This document shows positions 24,808-37,615 of a DNA stretch of 64,000 nucleotides, piece after piece (position 1 is the stretch's first letter; each line of letters starts with the position of its first letter). Below the pieces are notes generated by a model, which saw nothing but the letters and a program-made list of their open reading frames with translations, was not told the origin of the DNA and did not search any database. A program made the position numbers and the translations under genes. Source of the stretch: Condylostoma magnum (taxonomy: Eukaryota > Ciliophora > Heterotrichea > Heterotrichida > Condylostomatidae). The stretch covers positions 1 to 64,000 of the forward strand of contig CAKKTI010000085.1 of assembly GCA_920105805.1 (NCBI GenBank), read 5' to 3'.

Positions 24808-24976
24808 ATTTTTATATATTTTGTAGTAATTACTATAGTATAATTTATTTTAAGGAAAAATATAATGAAAAGTGAATATGTCTTAAAATGTTATAAGTAC
24901 ATTAGGTAAAATGCAAAAATAACTAAAGTGTAAGATATTTCATTGATTTTACCAAATAAGTGTTTTAGATAAACTA

Positions 24977-26401
24977 TTATGAAGCCGAGGTGTGAATGCT
25001 GGTATTGTCATCATACTCTAAGCTTTAAGGAGTGGAGGGACTTTACTCTAAATTTTTTGCTTGTAAAATCTCCTAATACTCCCAATTTTCTCAAATTTTA
25101 GGCTTTTTCACTCTTATCTTAGTTAATTCAACCTGAAATTCAGCATTAAGATAAGGCTTATGTTCTATAATATCCTTAAGATGAGCTAAAACCTCATAAA
25201 AGAACTTTCTTGTGCGATTACTCTGCCTAGTACTTAAACAAAACTTAGTTAGAATTTTTACACATTTTTTGTCAATATGCAACTAATAATTCAATAAGGT
25301 AAGCCTAATATAATTAATAGCCTAGGAAACAAATTTCAAAGCATATATGTTTCTAATCAGCATGCTTAAAAAGAGCTCTATATTTTCCATTGATGATTTA
25401 GCGAATAAGGCTATTATCAGCTATGATGTTTTAGGTACATTAGTAGTTGTCAGTATATTTTCTTCGAAAAACTACTACAATAATGTATACGAAATATTAT
25501 GCATATCTATTATCTTTTCTATCACAAAAGGATAAATATCGTCTAATACTTCATAATCCTCCTCTGTCTCAATTACAATTAATTTTTAAAAGCAAACTTT
25601 TACTACGTCTTCCTACAGCTTAGGAACCTTTTCAACCAATACAAATAGATTCCTGAGATAAAATATTTACATGTAAGCATCGAACCTCCTATGTTAAAAC
25701 TACTTAGAAACTAATTCCCTTATTTAAGGAAGCATCATAGGGAAAAGTCTTATTATCCTAGCCAAGCACTCTAGCACCTTATCAGCAATTTCATTCGCCT
25801 ATTCCATCAATTCCTCAGATTTATTCTTCCTAGCAATGTCCATCAACCCTTACAAACTTTTCTTATACGAAATCTCAGTCTGATTTCCATCACAGTCAAT
25901 AATCTTAAAGCATCTTGTAGTTTTTCCGTTTTCCTTATGTATCCCAACAGTAATTCCCTTAAATCCCTTCAATTTCTCCGCTTATTTCGGATGATATTAG
26001 AACAAATCTACCAAAAAGCACTGATGGTTCTCGCTTAGCACATCTCCAGTGCTATAATGCTTCATGATTCTGTAAATATACTACGAAGCCTACCGCTCAT
26101 CCTCGAATTGGCATTCATTAATGAGTACAGGCAGTTAGAATAGGTCAATCTAGAAGTCATGGAGAGTTTTGAATAAGAGATTGCTAAGCTGTGAAACCAG
26201 AAGGGGTCTGCGGGACAGAAGAACCTGATTTGTTAGGGTTTAAATCATTGGAGTGAAGCGTTGGTCAGACGCACAGAGCTGAATCCAATTTATTTTAGAT
26301 AAATTAGTTAATATTTGAGGATATTCTAATATTTATGCTATCAATTCAGTTAGCTTTTCTGGATGATGCCGCAACTAGCTATAAGATATTTCTGTTTCCA
26401 T
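24977..26401 (-). CDS. RRN3: RRN3/TIF-IA-like RNA polymerase I initiation factor
   Basis: 474 residues, nearly all helical and HEAT-like. The segment around residues 210-280 resembles RRN3: LARIIRLFPMMLPQIRELV followed by QFQHRRFDAYMQIFYLRNLF, matching the family's pattern of a hydrophobic repeat, a basic FPHKR-like turn and a YxRNLL helix. RRN3 bridges RNA polymerase I and the promoter factor at rDNA. Shorter than yeast and human RRN3 (over 600 residues). Trp is TGA at KI-W-ENW near the C-terminus. It ends with tandem TAA TAG (24979-24974). The match is by pattern only; another HEAT-repeat protein is possible. Confidence 0.62.
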
Positions 26402-26414
26402 TATTATATGATTA

Positions 26415-26864
26415 TTAGTCTAGATGTGATAGGAGAAGTTTGGCAAGTTGGATTGATTCGTTTAAGGCCTTTTTAGTTGCTCTGTGCTTTTGTTTTGACC
26501 TGCAGCAGCTTCGGCAACGTTTAGGAAGGGATTTCTGCTTGCTTTTGTCCATGCTGAGGCTTCGGTTTTTAAGGGATTTGTACTTTTAGCGTATTTAAGA
26601 TTGGTTTTAGAAGTCCATTTCTGGCCAAAGGCCAAATTTTAAGTAGGTTTTTTAGAAGTTTTTGATTGTTTGTATTTTGCGCTTTGGGGCTGGGTTTTTA
26701 GGAGGTCTAATGAATTGTTTTTTAGTAGGCTTGCCTATGCTTAAATCGCATAGGATTGGAGAGTAGGTTGCTATGGATGAGGATAAGGTGCTAATTGAAG
26801 TATAGTCGTATTAGCTTAGGTTTAGCTAACCAAGTGGAGTGTGGGAAGGAGAAATTGTCGTCAT
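26415..26864 (-). CDS. Unrecognised small basic protein
   Basis: 149 residues from ATG 26864, ending in tandem TAA TAA at 26417-26412, 11 bases before the ATG of the RRN3-like gene on the same strand. Ser/Thr-rich N-terminus, Lys/Arg-rich middle, and a short Cys cluster (CRSCCRSKQKH) near residue 115. No family was recognised. Support comes from the clean double stop and the tight junction with the next gene. Confidence 0.55.
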
Positions 26865-28632
26865 TTTCTTAAAATTTATGCGAAAACTTTAGGTTTCGGG
26901 AGAATTGTCGGTACTGTTATGTTATTAGGGATTTTGTAGTTAGTTGTTTAGGGAATGTATAGAGTTTTATAAATGTTAGATTGCCTTATTATAAGTTGAG
27001 TAGTTTAGGTGGAAATTATCAGATTTTTTTAATTATTTTGAATGCTGAATTTATAAAATGGATTCGATAGTTAATCATTTTACTATCATTTTGCTTAAGC
27101 ATTCATCTAATATCATCAACTTGATAGATACAATATAAGGATCATTAAGTAAAAACACTACACTAGAACTTACATATATTCATTATGGTTAAGTGAATAT
27201 CTAATATTATTTATATCATTATAATAATCACTTATTTAGGCAATGAATACAATTGTTTTATTCATTCATAGTATTATTATATAAACTTAATTTCATTTCA
27301 TAAATGTTTCCGTATTGGTGAATAACATACATTATCTATAATTATTTCAATTAGTTTTCCATATATTAAGAAATTTGTCTAGGAGCATCTAAAATAAATG
27401 ATAATATCTATAAGAGATCATAGATTTTGGAAAGCAGCCATTTTTATTGCCTTCGTTTAACTTACTACCTTTCATAAGTTTTGTAAAATATTATTACACA
27501 GATGCATTCCTTTATTAGCTTAAAACGATTTTCAATATAATATTGCTTCTTGTAAAACACTTATTATTTTATAATATCTCTTTGCTCCCAGCTTGCATAA
27601 AACACATGCAATGAATAATAGTAACATATTTAGATATCTAGCTATTGCTTGTTAAGCTTCATATATGTGATATAGCTGGTATAAATATTAATTTAATTTG
27701 GTGGATCTTCAATCCTATTCATTGAATTCCTGCTATAATTATTCATCATAGATTATCAATTTAATAATGGTATTTTAAAAAGTATCCATATTGAGTAAAT
27801 ATAAAATTTCTATAGTTAAAATTGTGGATTATTTCTATATAAACCTATTAACATTTTAATTAAGTTGCAATGATATTAACGGTTTTCATTATCTCTAAAT
27901 TGAAAGCATATTTATTGATTATTCTCTTTAATATAGTTGTAAATTTAAGCTACATAAGTTTCTACATTGTTATACTAGTAGTTTTAATCTTATATGAAAT
28001 CTTTAGAAGGAGGAAAGCATTCTATATTGCATAGTATTTTAATTGGTAACTTACGGTTAATAAGCATAACAGTAATTACAAAAACGAGTATATAAAATTG
28101 AAGATTACCTGTAACTAAACAATTATAACAAGTAAATCAATAAGAATAATAAAAATTCCAACAATTCATATTTAAATATCTAAACATTTTTGACCTTGGA
28201 TGTAAGAAGTCACATGCTATTATTATTTAATTTATCACCCCTGCAATCAAATTAATTAAAGAATTTAGCAAATACAGATAGTTTCACGCTCAGAATAGTT
28301 GAGTATATTAGCTATTAGAAAGCATAGTAAATACCTAATATACAGTACATATACAATAAACTAGTTTTTGGTTATATTATTACTATAAGTTTTAAAATTC
28401 GAAATAGTAATTGAAACTATACGTTGAATATCTAAGGAAGCAAATTTAATAAAATATTTCTATGATAATCTATAATCATATGCTAATATCCATTCAAACT
28501 AACCGGATTTTATTGATAAACATGTCTCTAATGCATCCCTATTGAATACTAGTTCACATTTTACGGATAAAAGATTTATTAGTATATTTTAATAGAATTG
28601 TAAGATACTCTAGAAGGATTGGAAGACTTAAA
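26865..28632. other. Largest region with no confident gene
   Basis: 1768 bases. The first 200 are rich in G and T on the plus strand; the rest is strongly AT-rich. A plus-strand ATG near 26893 opens a long frame under this code, but the encoded composition is poor and resembles nothing known. No RNA gene, repeat array or conserved protein was seen. Confidence 0.5.
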
Positions 28633-29196
28633 TTATTGACCCCCGATACCTCTTACCAGGATTCTTCTTTTACATCTCTGTTAACCTTTTTCTCTATTAT
28701 TTCTTATCTTAAGTTGACTATTTTTTTAGCATTTTTATAAAGATAGATTAATCTTACTTCTTGAACCATTATTCTAGCTTGATTACCCTTTAATATCTAA
28801 ATAGTTGTTTCTCTTAGCAATAACTCTACTTTTATTATTCAATGGTGAAATGGATCTATTTATAACAGGCAATTAACTCATAGACTTAGATACATATTAT
28901 TTATTCCTTTTTCTAATAGGCACTTAAGTAACTCTTAAACTACTATTAATCCTTTGAATCTTCTTCTTATCTTAATCAACTCTTGGAAAAACATAGTTTT
29001 GGTTTACTTAAGACATTTAAAATCTATTTTCAATAACTTTTCTAATATTCCTATTAACATCCTAATTCTCTTATATTTCCTACAAAAAGCTGTTATCAAA
29101 CTCACTAGAAGAATCACTGCTTTCTCTATTTTCTATGAATCTCTAAACTTATTAATTTAAGTGACTTTACAAATAGCATCTTTTAATTTAATTCAT
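28633..29196 (-). CDS. Unrecognised basic, low-complexity protein
   Basis: About 187 residues from ATG 29196, which begins eight bases after the stop of the acid phosphatase gene. Rich in Asn, Ser, Arg, Lys and Gln, probably disordered, with short motifs such as SKSMSQLPVINRS. No domain. The stop is taken as TAA 28633, after GIGGQ. The close head-to-tail junction supports it as a gene. Confidence 0.52.
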
Positions 29197-29204
29197 TTTA
29201 CTAA

Positions 29205-30296
29205 CTAAACCATACATTGATGATCCCAATCCTCTATAATAAACTGCTCTAAATGTTGCTTTAGATTATCAAAAGAGCATGGCCAGTCACAGTTACTAAA
29301 TTTTAAAGGAGAATCATTGAAATAGATTTGTACAGAATCATCGTCATAGTATTCAATGAACAATGTAGAGGCATACGGAACAGGGGGCAATGGGTCCTGA
29401 TCCAAACACTTCAGTATGGTAAAAAAATGTGTGTCATGTCCTGAGTAAAGGGCGAATTTAGCTCCTTTACCTTCCTTAATATCATTAATTCTTTTTAAAA
29501 TATCTTTAAAAATATTACTGCAGATCAATTACTAGGCTTGCTTATCTGAGTTAGGATAAAAATCCTATAAAAATTTCCTAATTTACCTTAACTAGTACAA
29601 ATTATTCTCAGTGAGCTCTTGTGGTAGTTAGATTCCATGGAAAATATCAGCTAGCAACACCCCAAGTAATGTATTAGCATCTGTCATATTATCAATAGTA
29701 AGGTTGAATATTTAGTTGATCTTTGGATACAGTTCTCTCTAGTAGAACAGTTCTTTCTCCACAAACTCCTCAGTTTACATCAATCTTTTCTTAATCTGTT
29801 AAATCTTGGGACAAGATGTAGCTTTATACGGCCTTAAAATCCTTTAATTATGCTATGGCTCCGTATTAATAACAAATGGAGTAATTCCTCCCCTTATAGC
29901 TTGCATATCATGTTTAGAATATTCTTCAGTTATATTAAAAGGTGGTAAAATATCAGTTTATATTTCTGGCCCATTTCCAGGAGGGTAAATTCCTAGTAGT
30001 TGTGCATGGGCAGATTCCTAAGTTCTGTGGGTATTTGAGCACAATACGCTAATTTCATTGAAGTCATAATGCTCACTTAGCAGGTTTCCAACGTAGCGTT
30101 ATCTGATTTCTTGTCCTATGAGGAAGTGTTGTCTATAGCCTTCGGGTGTAACTCGTAATAAATCCTTTTCACTTCAGTATAATTTATTATAATCAAGAAT
30201 CATTTTAGGCCCCCTTGCGCCGTGTCTGCAGTATTCTGCTACAAATTTCAAATTCCTTGATAATCCCATCAGTACTAAGTAAGCTAAAATAATCAT
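29205..30296 (-). CDS. Histidine acid phosphatase, secreted or lysosomal
   Basis: 363 residues. A hydrophobic signal peptide (MIILAYLVLMGL) is followed by the phosphohistidine motif RHGARGP at residues 24-30. The partner motif SGHDTH is near residue 285. Further matches include TPEGYRQHFLIGQEIR, SNTHRT and the Pro-rich LPPVPYAST region. Members hydrolyse phosphomonoesters at acid pH in lysosomes or outside the cell. Size is typical. Stop TAG 29205. Confidence 0.94.
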
Positions 30297-30646
30297 ATAA
30301 AATGTAAGGTAGAAATATTTATGAGATTTATTAAAAGGCTATAATTTCTAATAGGCAAGAAATGATGAGAATAATTTATGTATTATAGTATTCATTGCAC
30401 AGATAATCAATAAACTGAGAAAAAGAATACTAGAAATTATAATAGCTTTGATGCAAAATTAAATAAGTAAAACTTTATATTAAGAATAAACCTCCTAAAA
30501 CTATTTATTCAATATGTGAAACTGCGTAAGAGATGTAATCTTACACAGCTAATAAAATACAATATTGCTCACCCTATTTAAGATCACACACATATCTCTA
30601 GTTGTATCAATTCCCAAAATATTTTTATCCTCTGAAATTAATTAAA
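30297..30646. other. Divergent intergenic region
   Basis: 350 AT-rich bases between the acid phosphatase start and the TRP-type channel start. Contains both promoters; no distinct element was recognised. Confidence 0.45.
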
Positions 30647-33600
30647 ATGTTTAAATCTCTCTTAATCTAATCAAGCGATTTAGGATCTATGAGGAATGAA
30701 TCGATGGATCTTTCAAGGGGAAGAAGTGTATCCCTATTTAGACTTATAGGAGGCTAAAATGTAGGGTTCTAGTTCGGAACAAACTTACTTATATCTTCAG
30801 GAATACTATCACCTAACATATTTTCTAAATTGTAAAGACTTAGGCCGAATCCTGACTCTGTCAGGATTATTGATGCCCTAGAGGAAGGAAATATTAATCA
30901 AGCAAGGGACATTGCATTAGACCACTAATTTATCATAGAAAACAGTGAATTTGTTTAGAAGGGAGAAGTAGTGAAAATTGCCATTCAAAACGGTTACTAT
31001 GAATTTGCAAGGGAGCTTGTAAAATCATGCTATTAACTGCCATCTTCCCTTATAATAGACTCTGTTAAAGATAATGACTTATAAATGCTAGATAAAATAA
31101 TTGAATAGGAGTTCTATACTGTTCCTTAAAGTTTAGAACTAGATTTTTGGTACTTACTGTACTCCGGATTGTATGACTAAGCAATGGATCTTTATCAAAA
31201 GGAGCAATTGCTGTAGTTATTCACCAGAGATTTTGATATAACTAACAAAAATCAAATTGACAACTTTTTATATAACAGTGATGTTCTAAGCAAGGTAGTA
31301 GAAATCGCTCTTATACAAGGCCATGATTTCCTAGCATCCTTTATACTGACAGAGTACCCTGAAGTAATAACCAAACTAATGATAAGTAAGGCAATTGAGA
31401 ACTCATGTTTAGAATTTTTAAAGTAAATTATAATCAGAAAAGTATGAACAGGAAATTACGAGGTGCAAGATGCAGACTAGATCAAAACCCGCTGTAAAAA
31501 GTCCCAAATCTGGGATATTCTAGGCTCCAGGAGTCGTGATGTGGAGGACAGACGTGATCTGGCAAAAACCTTAAAACTTTCTTATATACTAGACAAATTC
31601 CTGCAAATGCAAAAAATCGATGAAGCTGAGAAAATCATTTAATGGCCTGGCGCAGCAGATGAATAAGGAATTTTAAAGGTTTTAATAAATCATGAACAAC
31701 CAAATCTGGCTTGAAAAATAGTGAAAATTACTAATTTAGGAGCAAACTAGCAAGATTTCACAGATGCCTTTGAAAGAGGGTATTATCAGCTATGTGTGTA
31801 AGTTATAATCAGTGACATGTTGAAAAGCAAGGAGGCCCGAATGGCTCTAGACAACCAAGAAATACAAGAAGAAGTTATAAAGCTGATAGATAATGGTGAC
31901 ACGTTCCAAAATGCTATAGAAATGCTTAGCTATGTGAATCTACGTTACTGGGCATTTGAGTTGACTAAAGATCTTTGCAATATGCTTAATACATTTGCTA
32001 AAAAGCGTATAGAGATCCTAGTGTGTCACTCTCCCTTACTAGTATGTGCTTTAACAGCAGAACTGCTAGTAAGAATAGCTTAAACTTCCCTCCAACACTA
32101 AAACAGGTGTTTAGCAACTGCCGAGGTGTTTAAGGAGTTAGGAATTAGCATAGAAAACTCTATAAAGGATGAAGATGAGCTTAAGTACTTTCTAAACCAA
32201 AAAGACTCAAAAGGACGCACTGTTTTGACTATTCTATCAAAAAACAGGTTTTATACTATGCTGGAGGATAATGAGATTGGCACGATTGTTAGTAAAATGT
32301 GGATGGGATCTAAGAGGAACTATGGTATTTTAGGTGGATCTACTGTTCATAATAGCGCTGCGGCTCTAGTGGAGTCGGATGATGCAATGCAGTTCTCAAG
32401 ACCTATAGACAGATCAAAGCCATATATGTTTCATTTTGAACAATGGCTGGAAAGCTGTAGTTAAAGATTCATAGCACAGGGAATTAGTACTGCATGTTTG
32501 CTTATTTTCTATAATCTAGTCATTTACACTGCAATTGCAAGCGATAGCCTGCATAATGTCGGGAATGATACCACTGCTTTATTGTACTTAAGAATAAGTT
32601 AAGTATGGATTTTCGGAATAATTATAGAGCATTTATTACATTTCATATTTGAAATGAAGACTTAAAGGGGGTTTGAGTTGGACAATTGGAGGAAATTAGA
32701 CATCTTTATGTTCTGTGTTATGCTACTACTGATGATGGAATTACATGAAGAGTACATGGGAGAAGGAAACGCTCTGGAGTGGATTGATCCTACTATGTTT
32801 AATGCTGGGTTGCACTCCTTGTAAATTGTTATCATATGGATTAGATTTATGTCCGTTTTGATTACTTCTAAGGACCTTGGTCCATTTTTAAGAATGATAT
32901 TTCTTATGATATAGCAGATCATGACGTTTCTTATACTGTTCTTTTGTCTTCTCATATGTTCAGCTGCTGTTTTTACATCGTTGTTTAATGAATCAGGGCC
33001 TTCGTATGTAGATTTTGCAACTTCATGTAGAACACTGTATGCAGCTGCTCTAGGAAATTTTAACTTTGAGTCATTTACTGATAATTTAGCCCTAGGAGGA
33101 ATCATGCTAGGAGCGTATTTGCTAATAGCGAATGTTTTACTACTGAATCTACTAATCGCCCTGCTGGCTAACATTTACAGCGATGTTATACTAAAAGTAG
33201 ACAGTGAGCATAGGTCAGTTGTTATAGCTTACCATGATAGGTGGTTTTGGGATGATGATTATGGATTCTTAATATTTCTACCCTCGCCACTTACTTACAT
33301 AGTATTAGCCTTATCACCCTTAGTACTATTTACTAAAAATACAAAGAAATGGAACATGATGCTTACTTAGCTCTTTTATATATGCTACGCATTGCCGTAG
33401 TTTATTGTGTTTATAGTTGGATCCCTTATGATGGTACCTGTGTTGTACATTAAGGGTTTTCTTATTTATGGTAAAACAGGCTATTAACTACAATAACAAC
33501 TTTCCAAGATTGAGGAGAATGAGGAAAACGAGGAAAATGATGATGATAATTCTAATGAATCTCCTTAAAAAACACAGGATCAAGGCGTTGCAGTGGTTAC

Positions 33601-34306
33601 TTACGGCTTTAATATACCAAAATTCTTCCTTTGGTTTATGATAGGACTTCCCTGAATCCTCTTCGCAATAATAAGAGACTGTAAGGATTTCTGAAGTATG
33701 ATATATCTAACCACTGGATCATAAGAAGATGAAAATGACAAAACTAAAATACAATCGCTTATAGATGTCAATTTTATAGTAAATATATAAATTGTACTGA
33801 AAAATACTATAGCAGAAGCTATGACAGTAGAGTAATTCACAGATACATTATTAACACTAGAGTAGGCAAGCTCTTAAGACTATAACATGAAACTTCGCAA
33901 GGAAATACTGCTAGACTATTTCTTCCAATTTGCTAATTCTAGAAGCGATAGAACTATTGATATTGATAGGATGAGAAGACTACTACCCAGAATACCTCAG
34001 AAGAAGTATGATGATGAGTACATCGATAGGACTCAGCACATAAATGTGCCGTGGATAATGAAAGGCATCAAAAAGTACTAAGAGAAAATCGGCGCCATGA
34101 GCCTTGGGGTTGTTTCTTTACCTAAGGAACTAGGAGTTGGAGGAGGACCCCTGGACATTCAGCATATAAAAAGCATAGAATTATCTATAAACGAGTTGAA
34201 TAAAAAGTACGAGGAGATGAAACATGTGACTAAAGTAATCAAATCTTAACTAAAAGTGCAAAAATCGCAGTTAAGAGTATTCAAGCAAAAAAGACAACAA
34301 CTTTGA
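30647..34306 (+). CDS. TRP-type cation channel
   Basis: 1219 residues. The first 580 are helical and ankyrin-like/HEAT-like without clear ankyrin consensus. Six hydrophobic segments follow from about residue 605; the pore region (TSCRTLYAAALGNFNFESF) is followed by the S6 helix LLLNLLIALLANIY near residue 830, a TRP/ion-transport signature. An acidic loop (NEENEENDDDN) follows, with another hydrophobic segment and then a coiled-coil tail (SIELSINELNKKYEEM). Likely a non-selective calcium-permeable channel. The gene ends in three consecutive stops, TGA TAG TAA. Confidence 0.88.
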
Positions 34307-34312
34307 TAGTAA
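34304..34312 (+). other. Tandem stop cluster TGA TAG TAA
   Basis: All three stop codons in a row, in the frame of the TRP-type gene, three bases before the ATG of PIG-K. Each of these codons is used as sense elsewhere in the window, so the stack probably reinforces termination. Confidence 0.8.
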
Positions 34313-34315
34313 AAA

Positions 34316-35323
34316 ATGTCATTGATTCTAGTACTTTTCACATTCGTTTTTGCAGATAACTGGGCTATTATAGTTAACTCGTCGAAATTTTACTTTAATT
34401 ACCGACATACTGTGAATGCGATGATGATATACAGACAATTGAAGCGATTTGGGTTTACAGATGACAAAATCGTTCTAATGTTACCAGAAAATGTTCAATG
34501 TCACCCTCGAAATCCGTTTCCAGAGTAAGTTTTTAATGGAATGGATGATATTGACTACTACCAAGGCCTAGTGGAGGTGGACTACAGAGGCCCTGACTTA
34601 ACTCCTGATACAATAATACAAGTAATGACTGGAAGACACCCCCAAGGAACTCCAGCTAATAAGAGAATTGGCAGTGGCCCTGATAGCAATTTATTCATAT
34701 ATATGTCAGGGCACGGGGGAGATGGTTATTTTAAGATATAAGACACTTTAGTACTGCTTACTATGGATATTGCCAATGCGTTAAGAGATATGTATGTGAA
34801 TTAGAGATATAAGGAAGTTTTTATTATTGTAGATACTTGTTAGGCGTAGAGTCTGTATAAGTATATTGATGTTCCTAATGTTACATTTGTTGCTACTAGT
34901 TTAGTAGGTGAAATGGCGAAATCTTATGGTATGTATTCAGAGCTTGGATTGACTACTACTGATCATTTCTCGTACTTTATGGTCAAAAATATGCAGTAAA
35001 TGAGTGATAGAGAAGTAATTAATGCTAGTTTTGGGAAGTTATTTTAGAATTTAACTAAAGGAAGGATTAAAAGTACTATTGTGGCACATAGTGATAGAGG
35101 TCTTGATAACATATAAGTAAGGGAGTTTATGATCAATGAGTAATATAAGAAAGCCATAAAGCCAGTTGAGTACAAAATATCTAAAAAGTACAGTTATAGA
35201 AAGTTTGAAGAGATTTCCTAATAATAGCCAGCAAACAACGAGAATATAATACAGGAGTTTCAAGGCTTTTCAGCTTACTTTTTCATAGCACCTTTAATTT
35301 TTAGTATAGCTTATATAATTTGA
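34316..35323 (+). CDS. PIGK: GPI8/PIG-K, catalytic subunit of GPI transamidase
   Basis: 335 residues. Signal peptide (MSLILVLFTFVFA) then NWAIIVNSSKFYFNYRH, the conserved opening of the C13 cysteine protease domain. The catalytic pair is His133 in MSGHGGDGY and Cys175 in VDTCQAQS. A hydrophobic segment near the C-terminus (FFIAPLIFSIAYII) anchors it in the ER membrane, as in yeast Gpi8. It cleaves C-terminal signals and attaches GPI anchors, important for ciliate surface antigens. Ends TGA TAA, followed one base later by the next ATG. Confidence 0.96.
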
Positions 35324-35327
35324 TAAA

Positions 35328-35939
35328 ATGAGATATATGAAAGACAGTCTAACTGGATTAAATTCCAGGCAAGAGTACTGAAACCTGCACATATATAGTT
35401 CTAAGGCCTAGAGACAGTACCCGTTCAGATGGCTTATAGTTCCATTTGAAAAAGGCTTTGAAATGCGTCGATTTTACGAATACTACAGAGATGCTGAAAA
35501 CCCTTTAATAAGAAACATCTCTAGATTCATTCCTTACGCTAAACGAAGAAGCTCTTGGCTTGTTTTTCTATCAATAACCTCCTCAGCCTTTCTTATAAGT
35601 TTTGTGTCAAGTTACGAGAGGAATTACTGAAAATTAAACTATGAATTAGATTATCCAGGCAGATCAATCAATAATAGAGTAAATATAATAGCCAGGACGT
35701 TCTTCTACCTGTACTACGTAAAATTTCTACCATGACTGTATTACATGGGGATATCATACGAAGACAGAGACCTAGATCTTTAATTCTCCGCTGCTAATGT
35801 AATGCAAGGCCGTAAGTTCAGAAAACTTCTAGTAATGGAGTACAAGCGCCAGCAAGAAGTATCTAAAAAACGTATAAAAGACTACGATTTCCTAGAAATA
35901 AGTCCTAAGTACTTCGAATTTTAGCAAAAAAGTGATTAA
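35328..35939 (+). CDS. Unrecognised membrane protein
   Basis: 203 residues. Basic N-terminal 75 residues, a hydrophobic segment (SSWLVFLSITSSAFLISFV), a loop, then a second Tyr/Phe-rich hydrophobic stretch (TFFYLYYVKFLPWLYYMG) and an acidic, charged tail. No family was recognised. Two in-frame TGA codons read as Trp. Its start follows the PIG-K stop by one base. The stop is taken as TAA 35937, interlocked with that of HSP60; TAG 35922 is an alternative. Confidence 0.65.
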
Positions 35940-37615
35940 TACCTCTAATACATACCCCCGGGTGCAGCTTCTCCCTTTTCCTACGGTAAATCTACCACCA
36001 TAGCCTCAGTTGTAGTCATTAAACTTGCAACACTAGCAGCATCCTCCAACGCTGTTCTTACCACCTTAGTTGGATCCACAATCCCTTACTTAACCATTTC
36101 TACAAACTGATGGTTCAGTGCATCATACCCTATCTTCTCATCATTTAACTCCAGCAAATGCTCAATAATAGCACTTCCATCCCTGCCAGCATTTTCCGCA
36201 ATAGTTGAAATAGGTTATCTTGCTGCATTTTCTACCATTTTAATTCCAATTTGCTCATCTGGTGTTGCCTCAGCCTTCAACGCTCTTAATTTCTTAGTGG
36301 CATATAACAAAGCAGCCCCTCCACCTACAACAATACCTTCCTGTACTGCAGCCTTGGTAGCATTCAACGCATCAGTGACCCTGTCTTTTATTTCCCCTAC
36401 CTCTACCTCCGATGCACCTCCTATTTTAATAACAGCTACTCCTCCTACCAGCTTAGCCAGCCTTTCCTACAGCTTCTCACGGTCATAGTCACTCTTAGTC
36501 CCCTCTATCTACTGTCTTATAGTGGAAACACGGTCATCAATGGAAGCCTTATCTCCGGAACCATCCAGTATCAAAGTATCATCCTTGCTCACTACCACCT
36601 TCTTAGCACTTCCAAGCACCTCTACACCAGACGTGTCCAGCTTTAAACCTAATTCTTCACTTATCAATTGTGCTCCGCACAATACTGATATATCAACCAT
36701 TGTGTTCTTACGGTTATCACCAAACCCTGGGGCTTTAACAGCACATACTTTTAACCCCCCACGAAGTTTGTTCACTACTAAGGTGGCTAAGGCCTCACTT
36801 TCTACATCCTCGGCGATTATTAAAATTGGTTGTCCGGATTTCATGGAATGTTCCAGAAAAGGAAGAATTGATTGAAGTGTTGACACTTTTTTATCAGTGA
36901 GGAGGATTAAAGGGTTCTCTAATTCTACTTTTTAGGTTTTAGCATCAGTGACAAAGTACGGTGATATGTAGCCTCTGTCAAACTTCATACCTTCTACTAC
37001 GTCTAGCTCATGTTAGAGAGTTTTACCGTCTTCGACGGTAATTGTGCCTTCTTTACCTACTCTTTCCATTGCTGTTGCTATTAATTCCCCTATTTCAGAG
37101 TCTCCGTTGGCTGATATTGTGGCAACGTTTCTGATACTGTTGCTATCCTCTACTTCTATTGCCCTGGATTTAAGGTCTTGGATCATAACCTCAACAGCCT
37201 TGTTAATTCCTCTGCGAATACCCATAGGATTAACTCCTGCTGCCACTGATCTGACTCCTTCAGCAAAAATAGCTCGAGCAAGTACCGTTGCTGTAGTTGT
37301 GCCGTCACCTGCCTCATCGTTAGTTCTACTAGCAACTTGCTTCACAAGTTGAGCTCCTATATTTACGTATCTGTCCTAAAACTCTATTTCTTTAGCCACT
37401 GTTACTCCGTCCTTTGTTATTTTAGGGGCACCAAACTATCTGTCAATAACTACATTTCTACCACGTGGACCCAAGGTTACTTATACTGCATCTGCAAGTC
37501 TGTTGCAACCTTCAAGCATTAAGGCTCTTGCGTCTCTTCCAAAGCGAATATCTTTGCCAGAGAAGGCACGGATTCCTAGTGTTTTTGCTAGTTAAGTAGA
37601 TCTACGAGATAGCAT
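35936..37615 (-). CDS. HSP60: Mitochondrial chaperonin HSP60 (GroEL family)
   Basis: 559 residues. A short mitochondrial-type presequence ([20 protein letters not shown]) leads into the chaperonin: [10 protein letters not shown], the ATP-site DGVTVAKEI and [26 protein letters not shown], and [10 protein letters not shown]. The usual Gly/Met-rich tail is short (APGGM then YQRY). HSP60 folds imported proteins in the matrix with HSP10. A minor note: the last residues depend on whether TAG 35945 or TAA 35936 is the stop; the latter interlocks with the stop of the convergent gene. Confidence 0.98.

Noticed and set aside
26893-27500. Possible plus-strand gene in the 26.9-28.6 kb region
   Set aside because: It is open only because no codon is a reliable stop; the encoded composition looks random and no motif was seen.
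36297-37522. Plus-strand open frames opposite HSP60
   Set aside because: They are antisense shadows of a highly conserved chaperonin gene and encode no recognisable protein.
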